DNA of 64,000 nucleotides from Arcobacter sp. LC1 (GCA_021378565.1 JAACJU010000002.1:62001-126000), one strand, 5' to 3'; positions 43,940 to 54,894 are shown, counted from the stretch's first letter. Notes: generated by a model from the sequence alone, not told the origin. Numbers and translations: made by a program.

Positions 43940-44674
43940 TTAACTAATAAGATACTTTAACGCATCTTTTTTAACATAGTTAAATCCTCCATAATAAGCA
44001 GGATGGTATAGCCTTACTGCTTTGTTTACATTTTCTAAATTTAGCGAAGAGATTATTTTATAATTTCTTTTTGGTATTTTAGGATTTGTCAATGCAATAG
44101 GCGAGAACTCTATATTTTTGAAATTAAATCTTAAATCATTATCTCTGCCTCCTGTTAAAAATATTACAATATCTGGCTTGATAATCTCAATTTCCTTGCT
44201 TATTATTGATTGATCTCCTTCTTTTGGAAAATATTTTCTCTCTAAGTTTCTTATATCAGGGCTAACTCCAGTTGTTCCGTCATTTTTTGCAATTTTTGAA
44301 ATATTGTTCCAAATAAATAATAAATTTCTATCTTTATAATGCTTTGATAATTCATCTTTAAAATAATTAAAACCTTTCCAAAATGCACTTTTCCTATGAC
44401 CTTCATAAAAATCCTTTTTTAGAAAAAAGTCATCATAGCCATTCATTTCTTCTTCAATAGATTTTCCAAAGTCACTCCATTTCCAAGTTTCTTGTCCTAT
44501 AATCATAACTTTTAAGTCTGCATTTTTAAACTCTTTTTCATCTACTTTAATCAAAAAAGGATTGGTTAAAATCTTGGAGTTTCCATTTGATTTTTTGATT
44601 AGTGCTCTACCTTCTTTTTGCAATTCATCCCAGTATTTACCATACAACTCTTCTAATTTTTTGTTTATTGTCAT
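43940..44674 (-). CDS. Uracil-DNA-glycosylase-like protein of unknown function
   Basis: 244 residues, ATG preceded by AAAGGAATTAAT. Two spots recall the UDG superfamily: LKVMIIGQETWKWSD (compare the GQDPY water-activating loop) and RLYHPAYYGG near the C-terminus (compare the HPS loop), with DIVIFLTGGRDND between. The canonical catalytic Asp is replaced (GQET), so uracil excision is doubtful. Similar IIGQET proteins occur in accessory DNA of other bacteria. Not linked by operon to its neighbours. Confidence 0.5.
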   Translation of the reverse strand: MTINKKLEELYGKYWDELQKEGRALIKKSNGNSKILTNPFLIKVDEKEFKNADLKVMIIGQETWKWSDFGKSIEEEMNGYDDFFLKKDFYEGHRKSAFWKGFNYFKDELSKHYKDRNLLFIWNNISKIAKNDGTTGVSPDIRNLERKYFPKEGDQSIISKEIEIIKPDIVIFLTGGRDNDLRFNFKNIEFSPIALTNPKIPKRNYKIISSLNLENVNKAVRLYHPAYYGGFNYVKKDALKYLIS

Positions 44675-44708
44675 ATTAATTCCTTTTAAAATATTTTATT
44701 TTTTATCA

Positions 44709-47700
44709 TCAATAACCAGATTTACAAATAGGCCTATTCCCATTTTTATCAGCTTTAGCATTCCAAGCTTTATCTATATCTGTGTAAGTTTTATTTCCTA
44801 CGATAATCGTTCCTATATTTTTTATTACTCTCTTGCCTTCATAATGATTTACTAATATAGCACAAGAATTATGTGAATTAGCATTAATATTGATAGTTCC
44901 TTGGTTATCAAATGTTGCAATTGGCGATCCGCTGGATGAAAAGATTGTGCTAGTATTGTTAGAATCTTGTATATAAATATTTCCCTTATTTACAAAATGT
45001 TGGAAATCATATTTGAGATCTGATATTTTAAGATTATGAACATCCTTAAGATAAATGTTCCCTTTGTTTATAATTTTTGCTGACGTATCAATTAACCAGT
45101 TGCTAGATGAGGAACTAAGAGAATTAAAATTAGTGACTGTAATATTCCCATAGTTTGAAAAAACCATTCCATCACTAAAATTTTCTAGTAGTAAGCCATG
45201 TGAGTTACTTGTTTCTTGAATATTTTTTATATCTATATTGCCATAGTTTTCAATATTACTACTCGGACTATGTGAGTTAGCATATGTATCAGGATAAAAG
45301 ATATTTAAGTTTCCGTCGTCTTGTATATTAGTCAAGGAAATATTTCCATAATTATGCAGTGTAGAATTATGAATTCCCATTAAGTATAAAGACAAATTAT
45401 ATTGTTGATTACTGTGCTTAATTGTTAGACCATTTATATCAATATTTCCATAATTGTACAGCGTAGAATCTTTAATATTCATCACTGTTAAAGGAGTATA
45501 ATCCATGTGAATATTGACTGTTATGTTATTTATGTTTATGTTATTTATGTCAATATTTCCATAGTTTTTAAGAGTAGAATTTTCTTTTCCTTTTATTAAA
45601 ACATAATCATAATTAATACCTAGATTGTTTATATTTGACAAGGTGAAATTTCCATGATTTACTATTGTAGAATTTTTATCTGCCTTAAGTACAACAAATT
45701 GTAAGGGATTTTCTCCTTTCTCGAGCTTTTTTTTACATGTTATTTCAGGTAAAATAATATCATGGTTGTTTATGATGTGAGAATTATTGTATGCACTCAT
45801 CATTCCCACAAAAGTACCATCATTGCAATGATTGATATCACTTTGTACAAATGTTCCATTGTTTATCAAAGTGCTATTGTTGTCTGCACGCATTTGTATA
45901 TGTGCTCCATATATAAAATTTCTATTGATTGTTTCTATATATGCTTCATCTTTGTGATGTGAATTAAATTCTATTTTATCATTATTGGTAGCATTAGAAT
46001 TATTGTTTGCATACATTCCATAACCAAATTGACTAATATTTTTTAAAGTTCCATTATTTACTATGCCAGAATAGTTATTTGCGTACATAGGAATAGCACC
46101 AAATGTAGAAACAAGTGTAAGCTCATGCATTTGTCGACCAACATAACCATTAATAGTTTTATGTAAAGAAGAATGCAATTCTATTAATCCCTTTTTTGCA
46201 TTTATAGCACTAGAATTACTATCTGCATACATTCCTATTAAATCAGGATATCTAAGATAAGCTTGTTCATTCCAATCTAAATAATTAATGATTCCATCAC
46301 TATTGTTTACTTTAATTGTTTTGTAGTTTATAGCTTGAGAATTATTTTGAACTTTCATAGCATTAAAAACTTTTATTATTCTATCTTGACTAAGCGAAGT
46401 AAGACTATTTGCCTTTAGAGAATTTGAGGCTACAGGTGAAGCATTTTCACTACGGCTTATTGTGCCATAGTTATTAATACTAGCCCAATTCGTACCTAAT
46501 ATCACAGTGCCTGTCCTAGTCGCATTCGCTGTGCTATTGAAATCATACCTTTCTGCATTTACAATATGTTTTATGGTTTGAGGTGTCGGTTTTGGAGTCG
46601 GAGCTGGAGCTGGAGTTGGTGTTGGAGTTGGTTTCGGAGCTGGTTTCGGAGCTGGAGTTGGTGTCGGTTTTGGTGTCGGTTTTGGTGTTGGTGATGGAGT
46701 TGGAGCTGGATCATTATGATTACAAAAAGGGCGATTGCCATTTGTATCAGCTTGAATAGTCATAGCAGTAGTTAAATTCTTATAAGTTTTGTTTCCACTG
46801 ATTTTATTTTCTATTATAATCGTACCCATATTTATTATAGAATTCCTACCACCACTAATAGCACAAGAATTGTGTGAAGAAGAATCTATTTTTATAGTTC
46901 CTTGATTGTTAAGTTTGCCTGAACCTAAGACTATTCCCACGGTATTATTGGAATCTTCTATGCTAATATTTCCACTATTCTTTAAGTCAACATTGCCACT
47001 TAAATCAATTGCTGTTACATAATTATGATAACTAGCATGATTGTTACTCTTTCTAGAGTTTTGTATAACAATATTTCCTTTGTTTATCATATTTATATTA
47101 ATAGCTTGATCATTATTCATACCTACTTCAATTGCTGTTATTCGGCTGTAGCTGTTAGACTTGCTATTGCTTATTGCATTGGAATTTTTTATAATAATAT
47201 TACCATCATTTTCAAAGCTACCATTATTACTATAATTAACAAGAATTCCACTTATATCGCTATTCGTGTTATTACCACCAGTAGAATTGGCTTTAGCGTT
47301 TGTTATAGCTATATTTCCACTATTAATAAAGTCGCCACCATAGTTTTGCAAATCAATTGCACCTATATCGCTATCAGCACCGTAAGAATTATTGTTACCA
47401 ATAGAATTGGCTTTAGTATTTTCTATAACTATATTTCCACTGTTATTAAAGCTAGAATTAGTGATATATTTGTGCCTAGAATCATGAGTAAATTTAAATG
47501 CGTTTATCGTAGCATATTGAGAACCACTAGTTAAACTAGAATACTTTATAATAATATTTCCACTATTATTTAAGTTGGCAATATCGTCTCCATATAATGC
47601 TTCTATTTCGTTTGAAAAAGAGCCATCATCATTAATACCTTTGGCTCTTCCTTTAGTATTTTCTATGAGAATATTTCCACTATTAGTAAGATTACCATCA

Positions 47701-49017
47701 TGATTTTCGTGAATTACTCCCATTGCTTTTGATGTAGAATTATTGATAGTTAAACTTCCAGTATTCACAAGGCTTGAGTGGTCAGAACTAGATAGTAAGA
47801 ATAAATAATCAGTATTAGATTTATTTACTAAAATATTTCCATTGTTTATTAGCTTAGAATTAGTACTTGCTTGTAAAATATTAGAATCTTCTCCAAAATA
47901 ACTTTTATTGCTAATTGTTATATTTCCATTGTTTATTAGCTTAGAGTTGCTCTCTACATCAAGAAAATTATTTGAAGATCCTGAATTCATGGTTCCATCG
48001 CTTTTAATATTTGAATTATTTGTTATAGCAGAATAATCTACTGCATACATTAAATACACAATGCTTAGGTTTGATTTATTTGTTGAAGAGCCAATTTCTG
48101 TTGATACAAAAGTTCCGTTATTAACTAAGGTGCTATGATGATAAGCATACATTGAGGCGTGTAAATCATTTAAAGGAGGCATACCCCCATCAGAATCATT
48201 ATCATCAGGAAAAATTATCTTTAATGTATTGGTGACTTTTTTATTATCAATTATTTTTATAATATTGTTATTTATAGCATGAGAATTATTTTTTGCAAAC
48301 ATAGCTGTGCTAAATTGAGAATTATCTATAATAGTTCCATTATTTGTAATATTTGAGTCATTTTTTGCATACATTTGCATAGGAAATGATTTGAAAAAGT
48401 AATAAGATATTTTTGCATCATCATCATTACTAAAAAAATTAATATTTTTATTTATTTTTGATGAGAAGTTAATCGTTCCATCTTGCGCATTTATAGCACT
48501 AGAATTATTACTTGCATAGATGCCTATTAAACTTGGCTCGTCATTTGAGTATTTTGGTATAAAATTACTTCCTGTGGCTATTATTTCGCCATGGTTTGTA
48601 GCTGTTGAATGATTTTGAACTTTTATAGCATTAAAAACTTTTGTTTTTGTAGTCAAGCTTAAAGGCTTAATAATGTTAGCTAATAACGATTCTAAGGAAT
48701 TTGAAATTATGGGTGAAGCACCATCACTTTGAGTAATATTGCCATTGTTTTGGACTTTAGCACCATTTGTGCCTAAAATCATAGTGCCTGTCTTGGCACT
48801 TGTTGTTCCTTTAAAAGTATAACTTTCTCCGCTTACTGTGTGTTTTGCAATCTGACTTGTATTATTGCCATCATTAGAGTTTGGGTTGGAATTACCCCCC
48901 CCCCCCCGATGAAGAGCCACAAGCATTAAAACTAAGTAAAATAACATTAAGACTAACTAAGCTAAGAAGACTTATGATACTTGGTAGTTTTATGTATTTT
49001 GTGAGTATTCTAAACAT
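44709..49017 (-). CDS. Giant two-module repeat lipoprotein, out of frame at a G13 tract (phase-variable)
   Basis: The true start is ATG 49017-49015 with AAGGAAAG upstream, giving MFRILTKYIKLPSIISLLSL, VSLNVILLSFNACGSSS with a lipobox FNAC. Thirteen G (48907-48895) follow TC and run straight into a TAA: the frame is closed as sequenced. With twelve G the frame joins the long downstream frame (GGGGNSNPNSND ...), giving 1435 residues. The body is made of short 'N-GNI-I-NS' repeats typical of right-handed beta-helix or autotransporter-like surface proteins. It has two homologous modules joined by a (P-x) linker; each starts with an IxKH-V--E-Y-F--T motif and ends NGNRP(F/I)C. Likely a surface adhesin-like lipoprotein; function unproven. 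Confidence 0.8.
46580..46711 (-). repeat. Proline-alternating linker repeat inside the giant lipoprotein
   Basis: Encodes 44 residues in which every second residue is proline (PAPTPSPTPKPTPKPTPTPA and so on), the others being T, A, K or S. At DNA level it is a chain of near-identical 6- and 9-base units (GGTGTCGGTTTT, GGAGCTGGA). Such rods act as stiff spacers. It sits exactly between the two modules. Confidence 0.85.
48895..48907 (-). repeat. Homopolymer of 13 G within the signal-proximal codons
   Basis: Thirteen consecutive C on the plus strand (G on the coding strand) directly after the lipobox cysteine region. 12 or 15 G would open the reading frame; 13 closes it. Contingency tracts of this type switch surface genes in Campylobacter. 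The exact count may be wrong in the assembly. Confidence 0.85.
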
Positions 49018-49348
49018 TTTCTTTCCTTATTTTTTTGTATTTTTATGTTCAAATAAAATTTATATTTATTTTTCTTTAAGTATTTTATAAAAATAAGGCT
49101 TAAATTAATATTATATTAAAATATCATTGTGCTTATTGTATTTTTTGAATTATTAAGTTATTAAAATTTCTCAAAATTTAGTGAAATGGTAAGTAATAAA
49201 GATATAATATTTATGATGAAGAATGATTTTTAAATTTAGTTTACACTTTATTTTTTTAGTTTAAATGAACGGTATGGTAAGATATATGTTTAAAGTATGA
49301 AAAGCCCAAAACTCGGAGCTTAGATTTTAGTAAAAATGGTGTTTTAAT
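49018..49348. other. Gene-free 331-bp AT-rich region upstream of the giant lipoprotein
   Basis: No coding sequence. It must carry the promoter of the lipoprotein gene on the minus strand; AT-rich -10-like hexamers are frequent but none stands out. The right end abuts the terminal repeat of the IS256-type remnant. Confidence 0.5.
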
Positions 49349-50374
49349 GAGACCGTAAACTAAACTGTGTAAACTCACCAACATCTTTCATCTACTTTGT
49401 ATATTTGTCCATAATTTCACTAAAAAATATGCAAGTTCGGGATAAATTTCAGGCCAATTTCTTGACTTTATTTTTCCATTTATTTTGAACCTCCTGAGTG
49501 ATAGATACATAATTTTAAAAGCAGATTCTATTTAGCAAATGTGCCTTTAGTTTTAGTCTTTCTCTTGATTGTAGAATTTAAGATTTCATAGGATTTGTGG
49601 TAAAAGCATGATAATTCACTCCAATGATTTATCCAAGATTGCTTAATATTAGGATATTTATTTCCCCAGATATTATCAAATTCATTCAAATTTTCTAAGG
49701 CTAGCACATCTGCGTTAGCACAATAAACTGCCCTTAAATCTTTAGCTATTTCTTTTCTGGCACTTTGCGACACAAACTTTAAAGAACTTCTTATTTGACA
49801 AACTTTTGCATCTTTGAATCTTCGCTTTTAGATATTTAGCTTGTATAGTTTCATTAAAAGCATTTAGACCACATGAGGTGCAAGGGAATTCATACTTGCA
49901 AATGCCAAATATAAGAACATCTTCTAACCTGCTTTTTTAATTTTATTAAGCAAAGATAGCCAATATTTAGAAGTTTCATTATTGTTAGCCCTGAATGCCT
50001 ATAATCTCCTTATTTCCCTCTGCTGTGATAGCTAGCATTATATATGTAGCCTCATTTTAACTATCAATGCTTCTTAAAAAAATAATATTTTTCCAAGCTA
50101 ACGCACTATCTATTCTTATTTTAAGAGCTTAGCATCCATAAAGATAATAAGATACTTGTGCTCTAAGGCTCTATTTTGCCAACCTTTAGATAATTCCAAT
50201 ACTTTATTTGTCATATTTGAAATAGTTTCAATTGACAATTCATAAGATACAAATCATCAAGATGTAATTGAAATCTGCTCACTCATTCCTTTGGCTTATA
50301 TTAAAACTATAAGTTCTTCACTTCCTTCTAATATGGTTTCTCTTTTTTTGATTAGATTTATTAAAGAGTGGTTC
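49349..50374 (-). mobile_element. Decayed IS256-family element, left copy (truncated)
   Basis: Begins with GAGACCGTAAACTAAACTGT at 49349, the inverted counterpart of the end at 55918. On the minus strand broken frames give WLSLLNKIKKAG, EDVLI, QIRSSLKFVSQSARKEIAKD, LRAVYCANADVLALENLNEF and WGNKYPNIKQSWINHWSEL, matching the C-terminal half of IS256/mutator transposases. The only open stretch is 49528-49773. Homology with the right copy stops at 50374, inside the element, so its 5' end is lost. Non-functional. Confidence 0.8.
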
Positions 50375-51052
50375 AATACCCAAAATAGCAACTATAGTTG
50401 ATGAATTATATAAATCAGTTATAATAGCAGAAGCTTCAAAAGTAATTGAAAATACTCAAAGAGATGTAAATATAGCATTAGTCAATGAGCTTGCATTAAT
50501 CTTTGATCATATGGGAATAGATACAAATGATGTATTAGAGGCAGCATCTACAAAGTGGAACTTTATTAAATCAAAACCAGGATTAGTAGATGGCCATTGC
50601 ATTGGAGTAGATCCTTATTATTTAACATTTAAAGCTGAAGAACTAGGGTATAGACCAAATCTTATATTAATAGGAAGGCAGATTAACAATGAATGGGATG
50701 GGTAAATTTATTGCTGAACAAACTGTAAAACAAATTATAAAAAGATTAAAAACTCTAATGTTTTAATTTTAGGTGTTACTTTTAAAGAAAATTGTCCAGA
50801 TCTACGAAATACTAAAGTAGTTGATATTGTTGATGAATTAAGAAAATATGAAATTAATGTAGACATTTATGATCCATGGGTTGATTTAAGCGAAATTAAA
50901 CATCATTTTGTTCAGTAAGTTAATCTCTATTCCTTTTGAAAATGATAAAAAATAAGATGCTATTGTAATTGCTGTTGCACATAGACAATTCGTAACCTTA
51001 TCTAAATAATGATTATGATAAAATTTCAGTTGGAAATAAAGTACTAATAGAT
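50375..51052 (+). pseudogene. Nucleotide-sugar 6-dehydrogenase (WbpA-type) remnant
   Basis: Truncated at the N-terminus by the IS remnant, then broken by several frameshifts. The first open part (ending 50705) reads [20 protein letters not shown], then [20 protein letters not shown] and [20 protein letters not shown], which includes the catalytic-cysteine motif [11 protein letters not shown] of UDP-GlcNAc 6-dehydrogenases. Later fragments give LGVTFKENCPDLRNTKVVDI and VDIYDPWVDLSEIKHHF. This was the first step of the pathway served by wbpB, wbpD and wbpE. Inactive as sequenced. Confidence 0.85.
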
Positions 51053-51078
51053 ATCAAAGGTATTGTCAGGAGTCCAAG

Positions 51079-52050
51079 TTGGAGATTATAACAAATAAAA
51101 AAAATTTTGCGCTTATTGGAGCATCAGGATATATTGCACCTAGGCATATGAAAGCCATAGTTCAAACAGGAAATGAGCTTGTAGTTGCTTTAGATCCTTA
51201 CGATGGAATTGGAATTATGGATTCATATTTTCCGCAAGCTAGTTTTTTTACAGAGTTTGAAAGATTTGATAGGTTTATAGATAATTATAATAGAAAAAAT
51301 AATAAAATAGATTACATGGCAATTGCAACACCAAATTATTTACACGATGCACATATTAGATTTGCATTAAAAAGTGAGTGTCATGCTATTTGCGAAAAAC
51401 CATTAGTTTTAAATCCGCGCAATATTGATCAATTAAAAATAATTCAAAAAGAAACTGGTAAAAAGGTTAATACTATTTTACAATTAAGGCTACATCCCTC
51501 TATTATCGCTTTAAAAGAAAAAGTTTCTAAAGAGTTAAAGCTTAACCCTAATAAAGTTTACAATATTGATTTAACATATTTAACTAGCAGAGGTAATTGG
51601 TATTTTGAATCATGGAAAGGCAATGAATCAAAATCAGGTGGAATTGCTTCAAATATAGGAGTTCACTTCTATGATATGCTATCGTGGATTTTTGGCGGAG
51701 TTAAAGAAAATATAGTTCATATTAAAACACAAGATACAAATTCAGGAACCTTAGTTCTAAAAAATGCAAATGTTAAATGGTTTTTATCTATTAATTATGA
51801 TTATTTGCCACAAGAGATAAAAGAAAAAGGTCAAACTACATTCAGATTAATAAAAGTTGAGGGTGAAGAAATTGAATTTTCAAATGGCTTTAAAGACTTG
51901 CACACTTTATCTTATGAAAAAATCTTAAAAGGCAATGGATTTGGCTTAGATGAAGCTTATGGTTCCATTGATATAGTATCTCAAATTAGACAAACCTTAC
52001 CTATTGGATTAAAAGGTGATTATCATCCATTTTGCAAAAAGGTAAAATAA
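51079..52050 (+). CDS. wbpB: UDP-GlcNAcA 3-dehydrogenase, WbpB type (Gfo/Idh/MocA family)
   Basis: 323 residues from TTG with AGGAG upstream. The N-terminus NFALIGASGYIAPRHMKAI is nearly the same as P. aeruginosa WbpB as I recall it. Other marks: IATPNYLHDAHIRFAL, CEKPLVLNPRNIDQL, LTYLTSRGNWYFESWKGN and NIGVHFYDMLSWIFGG. Oxidises UDP-GlcNAc-uronate at C3 in UDP-Glc(2,3)diNAcA synthesis. Stop overlaps the wbpD start (TAATG). Intact, though its upstream partner is dead. Confidence 0.88.
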   Translation: MEIITNKKNFALIGASGYIAPRHMKAIVQTGNELVVALDPYDGIGIMDSYFPQASFFTEFERFDRFIDNYNRKNNKIDYMAIATPNYLHDAHIRFALKSECHAICEKPLVLNPRNIDQLKIIQKETGKKVNTILQLRLHPSIIALKEKVSKELKLNPNKVYNIDLTYLTSRGNWYFESWKGNESKSGGIASNIGVHFYDMLSWIFGGVKENIVHIKTQDTNSGTLVLKNANVKWFLSINYDYLPQEIKEKGQTTFRLIKVEGEEIEFSNGFKDLHTLSYEKILKGNGFGLDEAYGSIDIVSQIRQTLPIGLKGDYHPFCKKVK

Positions 52051-52568
52051 TGGCAAAATTCTTTCTTCACGAATCTTCATATGTAGATGATAATATAAAA
52101 ATTGGTGAGAATACTAAAATATGGCATTTTTCTCATGTTTTATCAGGCTCAAGTATAGGAAAAAATTGTTCTTTTGGACAAAATTGCGTAGTTGGACCTA
52201 ATGCAAAAATAAGATCAGGTGCAAAAGTTCAAAATAATATTTCTATTTGTGAAGGTGTTGTTATAGAAGATGATGTTTTTTTAGGGTCGTCTATGGTTTT
52301 TACAAATGTAATAAATCCTAGATCTTTTATAACAAGGAAAGAAGAATTTAAAACTACTTTATTCAAAAAAGGATGTTCAATTGGTGCAGGATTAGTAATT
52401 AATAAAGAAGTAAAGGATTTTGCACTCATAGTTAATGTTACTGGAAAGCAAATAGGATGGGTTTCTATTTTGGGAAATAAGCTAAAATTTAATGAAAAAA
52501 ATATAGCAATAGATGCATTTGATAATTCTAGATATGAACTAAAAAATGAAATTCTTACTTTAGTATAG
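52050..52568 (+). CDS. wbpD: UDP-2-acetamido-3-amino-glucuronate N-acetyltransferase, WbpD type
   Basis: 172 residues beginning MAKFFLHESSYVDDNIKIGE. Left-handed beta-helix hexapeptide repeats run through TKIWHFSHVLSGSSIGKNCS, FGQNCVVGPNAKIRSGAKVQ and NNISICEGVVIEDDVFLGSS, followed by VFTNVINPRSFITRK. Acetylates the 3-amino group made by WbpE. Translationally coupled to wbpB. Confidence 0.87.
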   Translation: MAKFFLHESSYVDDNIKIGENTKIWHFSHVLSGSSIGKNCSFGQNCVVGPNAKIRSGAKVQNNISICEGVVIEDDVFLGSSMVFTNVINPRSFITRKEEFKTTLFKKGCSIGAGLVINKEVKDFALIVNVTGKQIGWVSILGNKLKFNEKNIAIDAFDNSRYELKNEILTLV

Positions 52569-52584
52569 GTAATGAGGAAAATAA

Positions 52585-53670
52585 ATGAAAATAAATTTTA
52601 TTGATTTACAAGCACAATATCAAAAATATAAAGAAGAAATTGACAAAGAACTACATAATGTATTAGATTCTTCTTCTTACATAATGGGAAAAAAAGTTGA
52701 TTTACTTGAAGAAAATCTAACAAAATTTTTAGGTGTTAAACATGCTATTGCTTGTAGCAGTGGAACAGATGCCTTGTTGTTGGCACTCATGGCGCTTGAT
52801 ATTAAAAAGGGTGATGAAATAATAACTACACCTTTTACATTTATAGCAACTGCTGAAATGATAGCTTTTATTGGAGCTACACCAATATTTGTTGATATAG
52901 ATGAAAAAACATATAATATAGATTCATCTAAAATAGAAGAGGTAATTACAAATAGAACAAAAGCAATTATGCCTGTTTCTATTTTTGGTCAAACTTCTGA
53001 TATGGAGGTTATAAATAAAATTGCTAAAAAATATCATCTAAAGGTCATTGAAGATGCAGCACAAAGTTTTGGAGCTACATATAACTCTGAAAAATCTTGC
53101 AATTTATCTGATATAGGCACTACTTCATTTTTTCCTGCTAAACCTTTAGGGTGCTACGGAGATGGGGGTGCGGTTTTTACAAATGATGATAAATTAGCAG
53201 AAAAAATAAGAATTATACTTAATCATGGACAAGCATCAAAATATCATCATAGCCACATAGGTATAAATGCTAGATTGGATACTATTCAAGCAGGTGTGCT
53301 GAATATAAAATTAAAATATTTCCAAGATGAAATAAAAAAACGACAAGAAATAGCTACAAAATATAACAATAACTTAAATAATGTTATAATACCTTTTGTC
53401 GATAAAAAATCAACATCAGTGTGGGCTCAATATTGCATAAGAGTTAAGAATAGAGATGAAATGATAAAAAAATGTACAGAAAAAGATGTACCTACAGCTA
53501 TTTATTATCCCTTACCATTGCATTTACAAAAAGTATTTTTTTATCTTGGATATAAAAAGGGAGATTTTCCTATTACAGAAAAAATATCAAATGATATTAT
53601 GGCTTTGCCTATGTCTGCATTTTTAAAAGATAAAGAACAAGAGTATATTATAAAGGTGATAAATGAGTAA
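52585..53670 (+). CDS. wbpE: UDP-3-oxo-GlcNAcA aminotransferase, WbpE type (DegT/DnrJ/EryC1)
   Basis: 361-residue PLP enzyme. Marks: CSSGTDALLLALMALDIKKG, TTPFTFIATAEMIAFIGATP, VIEDAAQSFGA, and the PLP-lysine segment TSFFPAKPLGCYGDGGA, then GINARLDTIQAGVLNIKL. Transfers an amino group to C3 of the sugar. Stop overlaps a broken acetyltransferase gene (ATGAGTAA). Confidence 0.9.
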   Translation: MKINFIDLQAQYQKYKEEIDKELHNVLDSSSYIMGKKVDLLEENLTKFLGVKHAIACSSGTDALLLALMALDIKKGDEIITTPFTFIATAEMIAFIGATPIFVDIDEKTYNIDSSKIEEVITNRTKAIMPVSIFGQTSDMEVINKIAKKYHLKVIEDAAQSFGATYNSEKSCNLSDIGTTSFFPAKPLGCYGDGGAVFTNDDKLAEKIRIILNHGQASKYHHSHIGINARLDTIQAGVLNIKLKYFQDEIKKRQEIATKYNNNLNNVIIPFVDKKSTSVWAQYCIRVKNRDEMIKKCTEKDVPTAIYYPLPLHLQKVFFYLGYKKGDFPITEKISNDIMALPMSAFLKDKEQEYIIKVINE

Positions 53671-53888
53671 TATTTATGCCCATGCAAAGCAAATGTGTCA
53701 AACGAATCTACGATAGAAAAAGGTACAAAAATATGGATAAATTCACAAATAAGAGAAAATCTGATATAGGTGAGAATTGTGTTATTTCTAAAGATGTAGA
53801 AGCTTACAGCTTAATAATAGGAAATCCAGCTAAGCATTATAGTTATATAAATAAGCAAGGAAATAAAATTGAAGGATTAGTTAAATGA
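53663..53888 (+). pseudogene. Second hexapeptide acetyltransferase, internally deleted and frameshifted
   Basis: Starts ATG at 53663 overlapping wbpE. Across three frames the sequence reads MSNIYAHAKANVSNESTIEK, GTKIWINSQIRENS, IGENCVISKD, then jumps to VEAYSLIIGNPAKHYSYINK and QGNKIEGLVK. Both ends of a WbpD-like acetyltransferase remain but the middle coils are missing. Inactive. Confidence 0.78.
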
Positions 53889-54880
53889 TTAATATTGGTT
53901 TGATTGGTTATGGTTATTGGGGGCCTAATGTGGCTAAAAATATACATGTTAATCCAAATTTAATATTACATACCATATGCGATATCAAAAAAGAAAGACT
54001 CTTAAAAGCAAAAAATGTATATATTTCTCAAACAAATTATGAAATATCATATAAAAAACTCTTAATTAATCCAGAAATTGAAGCTATTGCAATAGCAGTA
54101 GAAACAAGTGGACATTATAAACTCGTAAAAGAGGCTTTGCTTGCTGGAAAAAATGTATATGTGGAAAAACCTTTTACATCCACCGTTAAAGAAGCAGAAG
54201 AATTAAAAAAGTTAGCAAAAGAAATGAATCTTATTATACATGTTGACCATATAATGATTTTTCATCCGATTATTAAAAAAATAAAATCTCTTATTGAAAA
54301 TGATGCATTAGGAGAAATTCTTTATATTGATTCAATTAGGACGAATTTAGGGCAAATAAAAAAAGATGTGAGTGTAATGTGGGATTTAGCAGTACATGAT
54401 CTGTCAATTATAGATTATCTTATGGATGCTAAAGAGCCTTTTTATATAAATGCTGTTGGCGAAAAGTTCTATAATCCCAAGGAAAGCTTGTGCTTTTTAA
54501 CATTAAGATACAAAGGATTTATATCTCATATTCAGTCAAGTTGGATTTCTCCATTAAAAGAGAGAAAGCTTATCATAGCAGGCACTAAAAAAATGCTTGT
54601 ATTCGATGATTTGAAATCAGAAAAGTTATCTATTTATGATAAAGGTGTAGATATAATTTCAGGTAAAAACATAGAGTGCGATGATTATGTTGTGAAAATA
54701 AGAGAAGGCGATGTCTTGGCGCCATATATAAAGCAAGAAGATGCACTATATAACAGTTTAGAACATTTTAGAGAATGTATAAAAGATGGCAAACAATCAA
54801 TCTCAAATCCAGACAAAGCTTTAAGAATTCAAAGAATTTTAGAGTTAGCCGATAAAAATATGAATAAGCAGATAGTATAA
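53885..54880 (+). CDS. Gfo/Idh/MocA-family sugar oxidoreductase
   Basis: 331 residues. The nucleotide-binding start is MINIGLIGYGYWGPNVAKNI. The catalytic-type EKP is in GKNVYVEKPFTSTVKEAEEL and the DHIMIFHPIIKKIKSL and WDLAVHDLSIIDYL motifs place it in the UDP-sugar/inositol-like dehydrogenase group. It differs from wbpB at sequence level. Role in the glycan pathway is inferred from the cluster. ATGA overlap with the preceding remnant. Confidence 0.85.
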   Translation: MINIGLIGYGYWGPNVAKNIHVNPNLILHTICDIKKERLLKAKNVYISQTNYEISYKKLLINPEIEAIAIAVETSGHYKLVKEALLAGKNVYVEKPFTSTVKEAEELKKLAKEMNLIIHVDHIMIFHPIIKKIKSLIENDALGEILYIDSIRTNLGQIKKDVSVMWDLAVHDLSIIDYLMDAKEPFYINAVGEKFYNPKESLCFLTLRYKGFISHIQSSWISPLKERKLIIAGTKKMLVFDDLKSEKLSIYDKGVDIISGKNIECDDYVVKIREGDVLAPYIKQEDALYNSLEHFRECIKDGKQSISNPDKALRIQRILELADKNMNKQIV

Positions 54881-54894
54881 AAATAGACCAAAAA

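Noticed and set aside
46580-46711. Regular short repeats that could be mistaken for a CRISPR or VNTR array
   Set aside because: The units are 6-9 bases, in frame, and encode an alternating-proline linker; there are no repeat-spacer units.
47025-47534. Plus-strand open frame of 169 codons inside the giant lipoprotein gene
   Set aside because: It is antisense to the repetitive coding region, lacks a ribosome site, and its Ile/Thr/Tyr pattern is the complement of the N-G-N-I repeats.
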